Source: Croceicoccus pelagius | Lineage (GTDB): Bacteria; Pseudomonadota; Alphaproteobacteria; Sphingomonadales; Sphingomonadaceae | DNA: 64,000 nucleotides | Assembly (NCBI RefSeq): GCF_001661915.1 | Contig: NZ_LYWY01000034.1 | Coordinates: forward strand, 1-64,000 | Direction: 5' to 3' | In this document: piece after piece, positions 1 to 9,326 of the stretch | Layout of the letters: each line of letters begins with the position of its first letter | Position numbering within the stretch: the stretch's first letter is position 1 | The notes under the pieces: generated by a model | Told to the model about the DNA's origin: nothing | The model's database searches: none | What the model saw: the letters and a program-made list of their open reading frames with translations, nothing else | Position numbers and translations under genes: made by a program

Positions 1-49
1 GAGGGCGTAGCCCGAGCGGGGGTCGCCAACACCCGGATTGTCATTTCTG

Positions 50-817
50 TCAGGGGTTGGGGCGTGCTTTTCGTGCCTGGCTCTGGGCCAGACGATAGCT
101 CTCGCCATTCATTTCCAGGATGCTGACGTGGTGGGTAAGCCGGTCGAGAAGCGCGCCGGTCAGGCGCTCGGAACCGAACGTTTCGGTCCATTCGTCGAAC
201 GGCAGGTTGCTGGTGATCAGCGTCGAGCCACGCTCGTAACGCTGCGAGATCAGTTCGAACAGCAGTTCCGCGCCGGTCTTTGACAGGGGAACGAACCCCA
301 GCTCGTCGATGATGAGGAGCTTGTATCCGGCCATCTGCTTTTGCAGGCGCAGCAGGCGGCGTTCGTCGCGTGCTTCCATCATTTCGCTGACCAGCGCGGA
401 CGCGGTGGTAAAACCGACTGTCAGACCCTTCTGGCAGGCCGCGAGGCCCAGGCCGATCGCGACATGGGTCTTGCCGGTTCCTGACGGGCCAAGGGCGATG
501 ACGTTCTCGCGCCGGATGATCCATTCGCAGCGCGCCAGTTCGAGCACCTGCATCTTGTTGAGCTTCGGGATGGCGGTAAAATCGAAGCTGTCGAGGCTCT
601 TGGCCGCCGGGAACCGCGCGGCCTTGATCCGGCGCTCGACCATCCGCCGTTCCCGGTCGATCAGTTCCAGTTCGACAAGCCGGGCAAGATAGCGGACATG
701 ATCCACGCCCTCTGCCGCGCATTGCCGGGCCAGCTTGTCATGCTCACGCAGGAACGTCGGCAGCTTGAGCGTCTTGAGGTGATTGGTGAGCAGCAGTTCG
801 GGAGCCGGGCTGCTCAT
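50..817 (-). CDS. istB: IS21-like element helper ATPase IstB
   Basis: AAA+ helper of IS21 transposition. In this family it binds ATP and target DNA, forms oligomers and brings target DNA to the IstA transposase. The 255-residue product has a DnaC/IstB-like ATPase fold. A Walker A motif (GPSGTGKT, residues 110-117), a Walker B motif (LLIIDELGF, about 167-175) and a later sensor region (TSNLPFDEW) are all present. Length matches intact family members. Its start overlaps the istA stop by four bases (ATGA), which implies translational coupling. Product assignment is secure. Confidence 0.95.
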   Translation of the reverse strand: MSSPAPELLLTNHLKTLKLPTFLREHDKLARQCAAEGVDHVRYLARLVELELIDRERRMVERRIKAARFPAAKSLDSFDFTAIPKLNKMQVLELARCEWIIRRENVIALGPSGTGKTHVAIGLGLAACQKGLTVGFTTASALVSEMMEARDERRLLRLQKQMAGYKLLIIDELGFVPLSKTGAELLFELISQRYERGSTLITSNLPFDEWTETFGSERLTGALLDRLTHHVSILEMNGESYRLAQSQARKARPNP

Positions 818-2322
818 GCCGCGTCCTTCGTCTCGCCCGACAACAGCCGCATGTACGAGCGCGCCGATGTCGTCTCCACCCTCGTCCTGGGCAGGTAGGG
901 ATAGATCGCCATATCCAGTCTGGGCACCCGGCGTTCAACCCGGCACAATACAAGGTGCTTCACCGCATCGAAGCCGATCGCGCCCATATCAAGGGCCTGC
1001 TTCACCGCGGCATGCAGATCGGCAAGCGTGAAGCTTTCCAGCAGGCGCAGCACCTGCACATACTCGCGCCGGCCATGCTTGCCCCCATGACGGTTCAGGC
1101 GCGCTTCCATCAGCCGGCGCAGCGTCACAAACGCCTCGGGCAGGTTCCAGCCTTGCAAGGGCGCGGCCTGATCGAGGGCATTGATCTTCTGTTCGATCAG
1201 GGGAAGGTAATGGACCGGATCGAAGGTCACGTCTTCGCGGCTATAGCTGCGGGGATGACGGGCAATGACCTCGCCCCGGCAGCCGATCACCACCTCGCCG
1301 ACATAGCCCCTGATCCATACTTCCTGGTGGCCGAAGCGTACCGGTACCGAGTAATCATTGGTCCGGTAGCGCACCAGCGCCTGCGACGAGACCTGGCCGC
1401 TGGTCTGGTCACAGGCCTCGAACGGCGATGCCGGAAGGTCCTGCATCGCCGCCAGATCGCGTTGCAGTCTCTCGCCGATCGTCTCGTTCTCGCCGCGCAG
1501 CCGATCGTTCTGCCGTTTGCGGCATTGCTCCTCGAGCCACAGGTTGAACGCCTCCCATGTCGCGAACCGGGGGATCGGGACCATGAAGTTGCGGCGGGCA
1601 TAGCCGACCAGACCTTCCACGCTGCCCTTGTCGTTCCCCTTGCCAGGGCGGCCGTAACGATCGCGGATCAGGTAGTGCGACAGAAAGGCGCTGAACAGCC
1701 TCGCGCGCCGCCGCGTGCTGTCAGGAAGGATCTTAGAGACCAGGCAGCGATCGTTGTCGTAGACGATCGAGAGCGGTACCGCGCCGAAGAACGCGAAGGC
1801 ATGAACGTGGCCGTCCATCCACGCCTCGGCAACGGCCGCCGGATAGGCCCGCACGTAGCAGGCATCGCTGTGCGGCAGATCGAGCACGAAGAAGTGCGCC
1901 TTCTGCTCCACACCGCCGATCTCAACCAGAGCCTCGCCGAAATCAGCCTGTGCGTGGCCGGGGGCGTGCGCCAACGGCACGAACATCTCCCGGCTGCGCT
2001 GAACCCGCTCCCGGATGTAATCCTTGATGATCGTGTAACCGCCGGTGAAGCCATGCTCTGCGCGAAGGCGGTCGAACACACGCTTCGCCGTATGGCGCTG
2101 CTTGCGCGGAACCGACCGGTCCCCTTCCAGCCAGCCATCGATGATCGGTATGAACGCTTCCAGCTTCGGTCGCCGCACCGGGGCGCTGCGACGGTAACCG
2201 GGCGGCACCGAATACGACAGCATCTTGCGAACCGTGTCGCGCGATATGTTGAAATGCTTCGCTGCCTCGCGCTGGCTCATCCCTTCAGAACACGCCAGAC
2301 GAACCCTCAGGTAAAGTTCCAC
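814..2322 (-). CDS. istA: IS21 family transposase IstA
   Basis: DDE transposase that cuts and joins the IS ends. The 502-residue protein begins with a helix-turn-helix (MSQREAAKHFNISRDTVRKM, residues 15-34) for terminal-repeat binding. The integrase-core catalytic triad is visible as D127 (QADFGE), D189 (VYDND) and E236 (KGSVEG). A C-terminal beta-barrel-like region follows (RYRTNDYSVPVRFG). No frameshift or internal stop is seen. It lies upstream of istB in one operon. A 489-codon open frame on the opposite strand is only its shadow. Confidence 0.95.
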   Translation of the reverse strand: MELYLRVRLACSEGMSQREAAKHFNISRDTVRKMLSYSVPPGYRRSAPVRRPKLEAFIPIIDGWLEGDRSVPRKQRHTAKRVFDRLRAEHGFTGGYTIIKDYIRERVQRSREMFVPLAHAPGHAQADFGEALVEIGGVEQKAHFFVLDLPHSDACYVRAYPAAVAEAWMDGHVHAFAFFGAVPLSIVYDNDRCLVSKILPDSTRRRARLFSAFLSHYLIRDRYGRPGKGNDKGSVEGLVGYARRNFMVPIPRFATWEAFNLWLEEQCRKRQNDRLRGENETIGERLQRDLAAMQDLPASPFEACDQTSGQVSSQALVRYRTNDYSVPVRFGHQEVWIRGYVGEVVIGCRGEVIARHPRSYSREDVTFDPVHYLPLIEQKINALDQAAPLQGWNLPEAFVTLRRLMEARLNRHGGKHGRREYVQVLRLLESFTLADLHAAVKQALDMGAIGFDAVKHLVLCRVERRVPRLDMAIYPYLPRTRVETTSARSYMRLLSGETKDAA

Positions 2323-2431
2323 GGTGTAAATCCCTCATCCCCCTCGCCGCCATCGCGAAAGGGAAAAAGTGGACGACTTTTACGCCGCCCGCAGCAGCAC
2401 TTCGCCGCCGCTACCGTGGCCTAATTTTGCA

Positions 2432-2926
2432 GCGCCGTTCTCAAGTGCAGATGGAATGTTTCCATGGGTCTGTCCTCAAGTGTCGGACCTGGCCAGCGTC
2501 GCCACTCGACCCGCCAAGTCCGACATCGTCCCCCGGCCAGCGCATATACCACATCCGCTGACCACGGAAAAATCGCCCTCACCAATCCCCTGCGACGGGC
2601 ACTGAGCCTAAGCGATCAGAGCGGACCGAGAAGATTGCAGCCCGATACTCATGTCTACTTCTCATCGAGGAGGACCGATCAGCCTTCCCGGCCCCATCGG
2701 GCTTACGTTGGGGGAATGACCCGACCCGCCGAGCGTATCACGATTTCGCTTGCACGCTTGTCAATAACGACGGGCCGTGCGGGGAACCGGCTGTGGGGTC
2801 AAAGCACGTTCAGGCGAAACCACTGTAAGACACGTGGCAGCGAAAGGTTTTCGACTGCCGGCACAGCAAAGCTCTTCGTAACCGATGGCCAACCGGCGAT
2901 GGCTTTCTGATGCATCCTAACCGCAG
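2432..2926. other. Gene-poor flank of the IS element
   Basis: No convincing gene is seen. Short open frames exist on the plus strand but lack coding character. A candidate start at 2716 with a purine-rich leader (GGGGGAATG) gives only a 64-residue basic product with no recognisable features. The stretch is probably degraded sequence beside the insertion sequence. Confidence 0.4.
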
Positions 2927-3135
2927 CTATCCGCCTCTGATCTTCCAAAGACCCTTAAACCTTTGGTCCTGTTTCAGGGCGCACACGAAGTTGCCATCCT
3001 CGAAGAGTTCTGCGCGACGACCTCCATCGATAGTGCTCAGGACATTGAGGGCAGCGGCATATCCTCTCCCTCAAATTCAACAGTGCGTTCGACGCCGATG
3101 CCATCATCGGCGAGCTTTATCCTGTACGTGTGCAT
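2927..3135 (-). pseudogene. Frameshifted small hypothetical protein gene
   Basis: Reading from ATG 3135 gives an N-terminus beginning MHTYRIKLADDGIGVER and continuing to about FEGE. The frame then stops at a TGA. Shifting one base near 3060-3070 restores a coherent C-terminus (ALNVLSTIDGG, RRAELFEDGNFVCALKQD) ending at TAG 2927. Together this makes one protein of about 69 residues that looks like a small conserved sphingomonad protein with an 'ELFEDG' tail. One missing base, or two extra, breaks it. Family identity is from memory of similar short proteins and is not certain; function unknown. A real mutation and a sequencing error cannot be told apart from this sequence alone. Confidence 0.6.
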
Positions 3136-3277
3136 TGGATACGATCCCAACGCCAGACCGTTGGCTCTTGCGAAACAGAAATGCTCGACTCGTGACCGTA
3201 GATTTGACCGAGCGAAGGGGACACGCCAAGTCAGAAGCCGAAGCGTTAATTCAAATAATTTAAGGTTTAGTTTGTCA

Positions 3278-3526
3278 TCAGGCGCTTGGAGGCGGAGATG
3301 ACCCGCCGACCGAATGTTTTGCGCGCGTCCAGCCCTTCACGGCCATACATCGGTACAATGCAGCCTCCCGCTCGACCTGGTTTTGAATCTTGGCAACCTG
3401 CGCATGGCAGGATGCGAGCGCCTGATCGAAAGGTTCCGCACCAGATCCAATCCAACCGGGGTCGCTTGTCGCGCAGGCACTCAGAGCAACAATGGCGGGA
3501 ATTACGCACTTCAGACGAACAAGCAT
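3278..3526 (-). CDS. Small putative lipoprotein
   Basis: The 82-residue product begins with a basic n-region, a hydrophobic stretch (CVIPAIVALSAC) and a lipobox-like LSAC with Cys18. It is probably a lipid-anchored envelope protein. The mature part is helical and contains two further Cys (ASCHAQ and YRCMAV), which could form a disulfide in the periplasm. The start is supported by a strong Shine-Dalgarno (GAGGAGG, 8 bases before ATG 3526). No domain is recognised. The Pro/Ser-rich last ten residues look like read-through into non-coding sequence, so the gene may be slightly altered at its 3' end. Confidence 0.6.
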   Translation of the reverse strand: MLVRLKCVIPAIVALSACATSDPGWIGSGAEPFDQALASCHAQVAKIQNQVEREAALYRCMAVKGWTRAKHSVGGSSPPPSA

Positions 3527-3594
3527 GCCGACGCCTCCTCGAAAGCGGGAGAATTATGCTCGGCGGGCTGGCTGCGCAATCCGTTTCAATCTCT

Positions 3595-3842
3595 AAGCGC
3601 AAACCCTCGGACAAGGGAGGCAGGACACGCCGGCAGCAAGGTTATGGACGCGAGCACGCCAGGATGCGCGAGCACCTGAAGCAGACCGTCATCCTATACG
3701 AGCACTGCACCTTGGCAGCCGCAACACGGTCGGCATACACGCTGACCAAATCGTGCCGCTTGCCAAGGGCGGCACTGGCGATCGCTCGAACTACCGATGG
3801 CTCTGCGCAGGCTGTCACCGCAAGATAATTCTAAGGAATTAA
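3595..3842 (+). pseudogene. Frameshifted HNH endonuclease
   Basis: The first part reads GGRTRRQQGYGREHARMREHL and on to YEHCT, the RGYG..H..MR lead-in seen in phage-type HNH nucleases. After a frame change near 3706-3712 the sequence continues GIHADQIVPLAKGGTGDRSN followed by YRWLCAGCHRK. That is the HNH core: H-A-D-x-I-V-P-L, the Asn and the final C-x-x-C-H. The ORF ends at TAA 3842. Neither frame alone encodes the nuclease, so the gene is probably inactive. The true 5' end is unclear. It suggests prophage or mobile-DNA debris next to the IS21 element. Confidence 0.65.
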
Positions 3843-4017
3843 ATCAAGCTGAAGAGTCGATTAGGTTATTAACTAGGCGGAGAACGATCAGGTTTCCAGA
3901 ATGGTGGCAAGCGTGCCTGGGACATGACGCACCGCATCGACGCACGCATCTGCCTCTCGACGGCACTTTGTCCCCTGAATTTTCGGAACATGCCGCTTGG
4001 CGTCCCGTTAAGGTTAA

Positions 4018-4626
4018 ATGACAATCAAAGCGCTTGCTCTCAACTGCTCACTAAAGGCCGATCCGGGCCAGGCATCCTCAACCGATGTGATGATTTCGTT
4101 GCTGAAAGACGCGTTCGAAAAGCACGAAGTCGCAGTAACCCGAACCGTCCGGGTGGCATCGCTCAACATCAAGCCCGGTGTGACCTCGGACGAAGGAGAC
4201 GGTGATGACTGGCCCGCCTTGCGCGAGGAGCTGCTCATTCACGACATCCTGATTTTCGGTGGCCCGATATGGATGGGTCAGGCCAGCAGCGTCGCGAAGC
4301 GGGTGCTCGAACGGCTCGATGCCTTTCTTGGTGAGACTGACGATAAGGGGCGGATGCCGAGCTTTTCCATGGTCGCTGTTGCCGCGATCGTAGGCAATGA
4401 GGACGGCGCGCACTGTTCTGCGGCGCAGCTCTTTCAGGCGCTCAACGACGTGGGCTTTACCATTCCGGCCGTGGCAGCGTGTTACTGGGTTGGCGAGGCG
4501 ATGGGGTCAATAGATTTCAAGGATCTTGAAGAGGTCCCCGACAAGGTCACACAGACGGCGGCGATGGTCGCCGGCAATGCCGCGCATCTCGCCGGACTGC
4601 TTAAGCAGACCCCCTATCCTGGCTGA
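4018..4626 (+). CDS. Flavodoxin-fold NAD(P)H-dependent reductase family protein
   Basis: The 202-residue cytoplasmic protein has the alternating strand/helix pattern of the NADPH-dependent FMN reductase/flavodoxin family. It starts with IKALALNCSLK, the phosphate-binding-loop position. It continues with a FGGPIWMGQASSVAKRVLER segment, matching the 'P.Y..s.s..lK...DR' flavin-site motif of the family, and a Gly-rich middle (AIVGNEDGAH). The likely activity is FMN-dependent reduction of a quinone or similar substrate; the substrate is not predictable. The start at ATG 4018 has an AAGG box 5 bases upstream. It stands alone between degraded genes and shows no damage. Confidence 0.75.
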   Translation: MTIKALALNCSLKADPGQASSTDVMISLLKDAFEKHEVAVTRTVRVASLNIKPGVTSDEGDGDDWPALREELLIHDILIFGGPIWMGQASSVAKRVLERLDAFLGETDDKGRMPSFSMVAVAAIVGNEDGAHCSAAQLFQALNDVGFTIPAVAACYWVGEAMGSIDFKDLEEVPDKVTQTAAMVAGNAAHLAGLLKQTPYPG

Positions 4627-4879
4627 CGTGAAGAGGTCGCGAAGGAAGAAATGAAATGCAGGAAACGCGAACCGAGAGCGATGACATCGGCCCGGCCGCA
4701 TGTGCCGGATGACCCTTACTAGGGAGCGCAAACGCAGAGCAGCCTGACCAAATTTCTGTTCTCCCGGGGCACGAACAGATTCCGATGGTACTCATGCTCG
4801 CGCTGGCGACAATCAACCTAACAGCGTTCCGGGATGGCCTTCCCACGGTTAGATCGCGACGAATATTCCCACTGCTTCA

Positions 4880-5290
4880 TCAGCGATAAGGCACAAAATC
4901 GCTAAGGAAGACGACCCCGGTATTAAAGCCTAGTGTCCTGTCCACGGTGCGAACGACGTCCTGCTTGCACAATTGGCCACCGGTGCGCTCGATCACGAGA
5001 ACGTCTTTGGTGTCGAGCGAGCGAGGGTTATCAGGCCGCGCCACATAGATCGTGTCGCCAGCATCGTAGACGACGGCGGTTTCGTCGATCACCTTTAGGC
5101 GACTAGAGGCGTATGCGGAGATACAGCTTTGCGGCTCGCCGGCGGTTCGCCCGGCAAGCATCTCGGCGAGACGAGCCTCACCTCTCTCGACACTTGCTCC
5201 CATCGTCGTGGTTGCGCAGCCGGATAATGCGATGACCGCCAAGAAACCGGCTGTGGCGGTGGCGAGCGGTAGGTTGGCGGGGGATGTCAT
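4880..5290 (-). CDS. Putative lipoprotein of unknown function
   Basis: I start this gene at ATG 5290 rather than the longer upstream frame. An AAAGGA box sits 6 bases before it and the product then begins with a proper signal (PLATATAGFLAVIALSGC, lipobox LSGC). The mature region of about 110 residues contains two Cys (QSCISAY and QLCKQD) and a beta-rich part (YDAGDTIYVARP). It is probably exported, lipidated and periplasmic. No known domain is recognised. Neighbours are a reductase gene and a gene-poor stretch, so context gives no functional hint. Confidence 0.65.
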   Translation of the reverse strand: MTSPANLPLATATAGFLAVIALSGCATTTMGASVERGEARLAEMLAGRTAGEPQSCISAYASSRLKVIDETAVVYDAGDTIYVARPDNPRSLDTKDVLVIERTGGQLCKQDVVRTVDRTLGFNTGVVFLSDFVPYR

Positions 5291-6114
5291 GGCAGTCCTT
5301 TCCTGGCGATGAAATTCCTGACGCGCATCGTCGACGATTCGATTGCGCAAGAAGTGCATCTGGATTCGATCTCTTTTGTCACGCTGCGGCTATACCAATA
5401 GCCACAGCAATGCAGAGCGCCGGATCTCCTGGCAGGACAGCTATCGCAACCGGCACTTCTTACTGTGAATGAAGTGCGTGTTCTAGAGGCGAACCAGCCG
5501 GCATTTATCTCAAATGCTGATGCAACGTTGGTCATGTGAAGCATTAGCCAGAAACTGGCTGCCAGCGAGACAACGAAGAAGGCCGCAGCTGCAAAACCGA
5601 AGACGATGATCTACATCTTTTGTCCCTTTTCAGAGAGATCTGGACGCTAGCATTACAACGCTCTTAACCAGGAATTGTTTCGAACTAGGAAATCCCCTGA
5701 CTGGCCAAGGCTAGAACAAGCGGCCCTTCAGCTAGAGCAGTTGCCGTTGCTTGCAATCTTGCCTCTTGGTCTTTTCGGCATTGCGGCTACTCAATATGGG
5801 CCGATCGAACGGAGGAAACAAAAGAAGCCGAGCTAGCAAGTGGGGAAATTCCCAAGCAATCCTTGAGTGAAGTTAGTGAGTTCAAACCTCATGTTTGGCT
5901 TGCCCGCGCACGGTGCGAACTGGTTCCGTGTGCTGATCACGCGATTCTGAACAACTTTGCCAATGAGTTAAGGAGATCCCGACTTGGCTGATCGGGGCAG
6001 GGGAGGACGATGGCGAGAAACTTCCAAAGCCTAATTTTATAGCTCGTATGGCTATGAAAACGATGCGACCAAGTCTTGTCGAGGCTCGCTAGCCCACCGG
6101 CTTCGGATGGGCGA
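5291..6114. other. Gene-poor stretch with possible coding remnants
   Basis: No intact gene is seen. Two overlapping open stretches on the plus strand have protein-like composition but no start codon. One ends at TAG 5836 and includes a hydrophobic run (LPLLAILPLGLFGIAA). The other ends at TGA 5991 and includes GEIPKQSLSEV and HVWLARARCEL. They could be pieces of one frameshifted gene. This is weak evidence and I make no functional call. Confidence 0.35.
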
Positions 6115-7833
6115 TCACTGATCGTGACCTAGATGATCCCCCCTCTTTATAATGGCAAAGCCAAGTGGTGGTATTGAAATTCCGCGCCTTGAATTTTCTT
6201 CGACACAACCTGCCAACTTGATGAGCGCATCGTGATCATTGGTCGCAAACCATTGTTGGTCCAGGCTCACGTTGACGACGAATGTCAGACGGCGCTCGTC
6301 GTCAAAACGGTCGTAGGCGATCACCGGGGCTACATCGACATCATAGACCAGTTCGGCGCCGCACCTTACTAATGGCTCTTCGCGACGCCACGCCATCAGC
6401 TCCCGAAAGAAGTTCAGTACCGATTTTTTGTCTGCATCTTGTGCGGCTACGGATAGTTCGAAATGCTCTTGTGGCACAGGCAACCACGGTTTGTCGGCCT
6501 GCGTAAACCCTGCCTTCGTCTTCGATCGAGTCCAAGGAATTGGCGTGCGCACGCCGTCGCGGCCAGCGAAATCGGGCCAAAGGTTCTTGCCCCAAGGATC
6601 CCGTAGGTCGTCATTTTCGAGCTCAGGTTGAGGAAGGCCAAGCTCTTCTCCTTGAAAGATTATACTGCCACCCAACAATGTTGATTGCATGAAAAGCAAT
6701 AACTTGGCAGCCGCGGCCCGGTCTCCTTCCTCCTCGGCAAACAAGGTCAGGTTCGAAACTGCCCGGACGGAATCGTGATTGGTGAGAACGTTCATCATCC
6801 AACCTGATCCCATGAAGCGGGCCCTTATGCTGAGCAGATCTCGCCAGTCGTTCAAAGATCTAGCAGCATTAATTAAGTCAAAGTCGTAGACAGCATGCAA
6901 ACGCTCGCCGCGCATTGTGTACTTTACTGCGGTGCGGCTAGAATCGACATCGGCCAGTTCGCCGATCAACACACGCTCGGGCTCGTAGTTCCGGACCGCA
7001 TCACGCATAGCTTCAATCACGGGGATTGCTTCTGGCACATCACGATCGAACAGGTGTAACTGCTTGCGGAAGGGGTTATTCGGACCGCCTCCGACCATCA
7101 TGTTCGTCTCGCCGTCAGGCGCGAAGGGGTTGGGCCGTAGCCAAGGGTCGCAGCAGAGGCATTGCACCGCGTCGAGCCTGAAACCATCCACGCCGAGCTC
7201 GATCCAGTATTCAAAGATGCCGATGACAGCTTTCAGAACGTCGTCATTGCGCAAATTGAGCGCAGGCTGGCAGGTGAGAAACGGATGATAATAATACTGC
7301 GATCGGCGCGGATCCCATTCCCATGCCGAACCGCCGAAACTCGACAACCAGTTGTTGGGCGGCCCGCCATCCGATGCACTGTCGGCCCAAATGTACCAGT
7401 CGGCCTTAGCGTTATCGCGCCCCGACCGGCTTTCCAGAAACCACGGATGTTGCTCGGACGTGTGGCACGGCACAAGATCGATCAGGAGTTTTAGAGCGCG
7501 ATCATGGACTGCTTCAATCAATTCTAAAAAGTCGCCCATTGACCCGAACATGGGATCGATGTTGCAGAAATCGGTGATATCGTATCCGAAGTCCTTCTGT
7601 GGCGAAGGATAGAAAGGCGAGAGCCATAGGCCATCGACGCCCAGGCTTTCGATATAGTCCAACTTTTCCAGAACGCCCTTCAGGTCGCCGATGCCGTCTC
7701 CGTTGCTGTCCTTGAAGCTGCGCATATAGATCTCGTAGAACATCGCGCCGCGCCACCACTCGACGTTCGAATGGCTCGATTTCGGATGATGCAGCATTGC
7801 TTCCGCGATCAGCGCCTCGCGTCCCGGGCGCAT
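6115..7833 (-). CDS. Alpha-glucosidase, glycoside hydrolase family 13
   Basis: GH13 TIM-barrel enzyme that hydrolyses terminal alpha-glucosidic bonds of oligosaccharides. Conserved region I is DLVPCH (about residues 119-124, with Cys where Asn is usual). Region II is GFRLDAV with the nucleophile Asp near 221, region III is LIGEL with the acid Glu near 292, and region IV is TNHD near 353. All catalytic residues are present and length is normal. No signal peptide is seen, so it is cytoplasmic. I chose ATG 7833 because it overlaps the stop of the upstream gene (TGATG). It follows a truncated GH13 copy, implying a former two-enzyme sugar-utilisation operon. Exact substrate is unknown. Confidence 0.88.
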   Translation of the reverse strand: MRPGREALIAEAMLHHPKSSHSNVEWWRGAMFYEIYMRSFKDSNGDGIGDLKGVLEKLDYIESLGVDGLWLSPFYPSPQKDFGYDITDFCNIDPMFGSMGDFLELIEAVHDRALKLLIDLVPCHTSEQHPWFLESRSGRDNAKADWYIWADSASDGGPPNNWLSSFGGSAWEWDPRRSQYYYHPFLTCQPALNLRNDDVLKAVIGIFEYWIELGVDGFRLDAVQCLCCDPWLRPNPFAPDGETNMMVGGGPNNPFRKQLHLFDRDVPEAIPVIEAMRDAVRNYEPERVLIGELADVDSSRTAVKYTMRGERLHAVYDFDLINAARSLNDWRDLLSIRARFMGSGWMMNVLTNHDSVRAVSNLTLFAEEEGDRAAAAKLLLFMQSTLLGGSIIFQGEELGLPQPELENDDLRDPWGKNLWPDFAGRDGVRTPIPWTRSKTKAGFTQADKPWLPVPQEHFELSVAAQDADKKSVLNFFRELMAWRREEPLVRCGAELVYDVDVAPVIAYDRFDDERRLTFVVNVSLDQQWFATNDHDALIKLAGCVEENSRRGISIPPLGFAIIKRGDHLGHDQ

Positions 7834-9044
7834 CAGTTCGTCGCTCCAAACCAAGCGCCATGGGCGGGAAGAACTAGTTCGCCATTTTCAACAACAGCTG
7901 CAAACCCGTGACCGTGTAACGGTTGGCCGAGCACGGCCCCATCCAGTGGGATGTGCACCTCGCAGGCGGACAGGTTGAACAGGCAACTGACATCCTGGGA
8001 ATCATGCTTACGCGTGAAACCCAGGACGTTGGTCGGCACGTCGAGAAAATGCATGCCGCCCAGACGAAGAGCGGGAATGCCTTGTCGCCAGTTAAGGAAC
8101 CTCCGCGTGCGGTTGAGCGTCGATCCAGGCAACGTTTCTTGCTGCCTTATCGATAGCTGCCGGTGCGGTTCAGTCATGGGCAGCCAAGGCTTCGCCTGGC
8201 TGAAACCCGCGTGCGGCTTGTCCGCATCCCAAGGCATCGGTGTACGCGCTCCGTCGCGTCCAATGAATGACGGGTAAAACTCACGGCCGTACGGGTCGAC
8301 CAGATCCTCGTAAGGGATATCGGCATTCGGCAAGCCGAGTTCCGAACCTTGGTAAAGACAGGTCGCACCGCGCATGCAGGTCAGTGCAATCAGCGTGACA
8401 AGAGCCGCATCGGGTCTCTCCTCCAATCCCAAACGGGACACTGAGCGATGGAAATCGTGATTGTCCAGCGCCCAGCAGGGCCATCCGTCATTCGGGCCGA
8501 AGCGCAGGTTCTCGGCTGTGCGCCTTATCGTGGATGCGTTGAGTGTGTCGGCGCCCAGCAGCCAGTATCCATAGGCCAGCTGCAGACGGTCCGGGCCGGT
8601 ATAGGCATGATGTAATGCTTCGCCATCACTCTGATGCAATTCTCCCAGCAGGGCGCGACCTTCGTATTCATTCGACAAGGCCCGCAACCTTCTAAGGAAA
8701 TGCAGATTTTCAGGCTGGGCGATGTCGTTGCGATGTTCCTGCAGCGAATATGGGTTGAACATGAAGTGCGACCCGTGCGGGGCTTCTGCCGGTGGGTTGT
8801 CCTTCAGAGACCGGTCGTGAAAATAAAAGGCGCAGACATCGAGCCGGAAGCCGTCAACGCCCATCTCCAACCAGAAACGGCACACCTCGAGCACGGCCTC
8901 CTGTACTTCTTCGCAATGGTAGTTGAGGTCGGGCTGTTCGCGCAGGAAATTGTGCAGGTAATATTGCCCCCGCCGCGGTTCCCATTGCCACGAAGAACCA
9001 CCGAACACTGACAGCCAGTTGTTGGGAGGTGCGCCCAGGTGCAA
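7833..9044 (-). pseudogene. N-terminally truncated GH13 alpha-glucosidase
   Basis: The frame encodes about 403 residues beginning at the middle of a GH13 enzyme (GAPPNNWLSVFGGSSW), a position near residue 165 of the intact neighbour. Regions II (GFRLDV), III (LLGELHQ) and IV (LDNHD) are present, but the first barrel strands and region I (D-x-V-P-x-H) are missing. The only start at the new 5' end is a TTG at 9044, with no evident ribosome site. The homology breaks off near 9045, where unrelated sequence begins. A functional barrel is very unlikely, so I call it a remnant. It still leads directly into the intact GH13 gene through a TGATG overlap. Confidence 0.75.
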
Positions 9045-9116
9045 AGTTGGTTCTGATCTGCCAATGCTAGCCAGCGGGCGTTGGATTGGGCATATCGATT
9101 TGCATCGGAGATACCT

Positions 9117-9296
9117 ATGGTCGAACGCTCGGAACTAGACTCAGAAGCGCGCCGCAAGGAGAAGTAGGCGCAGCGTGATGCAGATGCCCAGGCTCTTGCG
9201 AATGGGGAAATCACTCGATCAGATTTAGCAAAACGCAATGGGCTTTTCACCGCGGCTCGGATTGTTAGATTCAAAGTCAATTATAAGCGCGGCTAA
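9117..9296 (+). pseudogene. Small conserved hypothetical gene with an in-frame TAG
   Basis: From ATG 9117 the frame reads MVERSELDSEARRKEK, meets TAG at 9165-9167, then continues without another stop (AQALANGEITRSDLAKRNGL and on) to TAA 9296. Read through, this is a coherent charged protein of about 59 residues resembling short sphingomonad proteins with an 'ALANGEIT' core. Family identity is from memory. A nonsense mutation is the simplest explanation. The gene sits at the breakpoint of the truncated GH13 gene. Confidence 0.5.
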
Positions 9297-9326
9297 TCAC
9301 TACGGTTGCGGGGCAGAAGAATCGAT

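Larger units (their letters stand above)
1..2431. mobile_element. IS21-family insertion sequence, left end outside the window
   Basis: The element carries the istA/istB pair on the minus strand with the 4-base overlap typical of IS21. The istA-proximal end lies near 2431, where the minus strand reads TGCAAAATTAGGCC, a plausible TG-starting IS21 terminus; this boundary is inferred because the partner terminus is not visible. Only 49 bases lie between the istB stop and the window edge, so the other end is probably cut off. Both genes are intact, so the element looks potentially active. Confidence 0.75.

Noticed and set aside
955-2424. 489-codon plus-strand open frame
   Set aside because: It is the antisense shadow of istA; composition is non-protein-like and the istA motifs are unambiguous.
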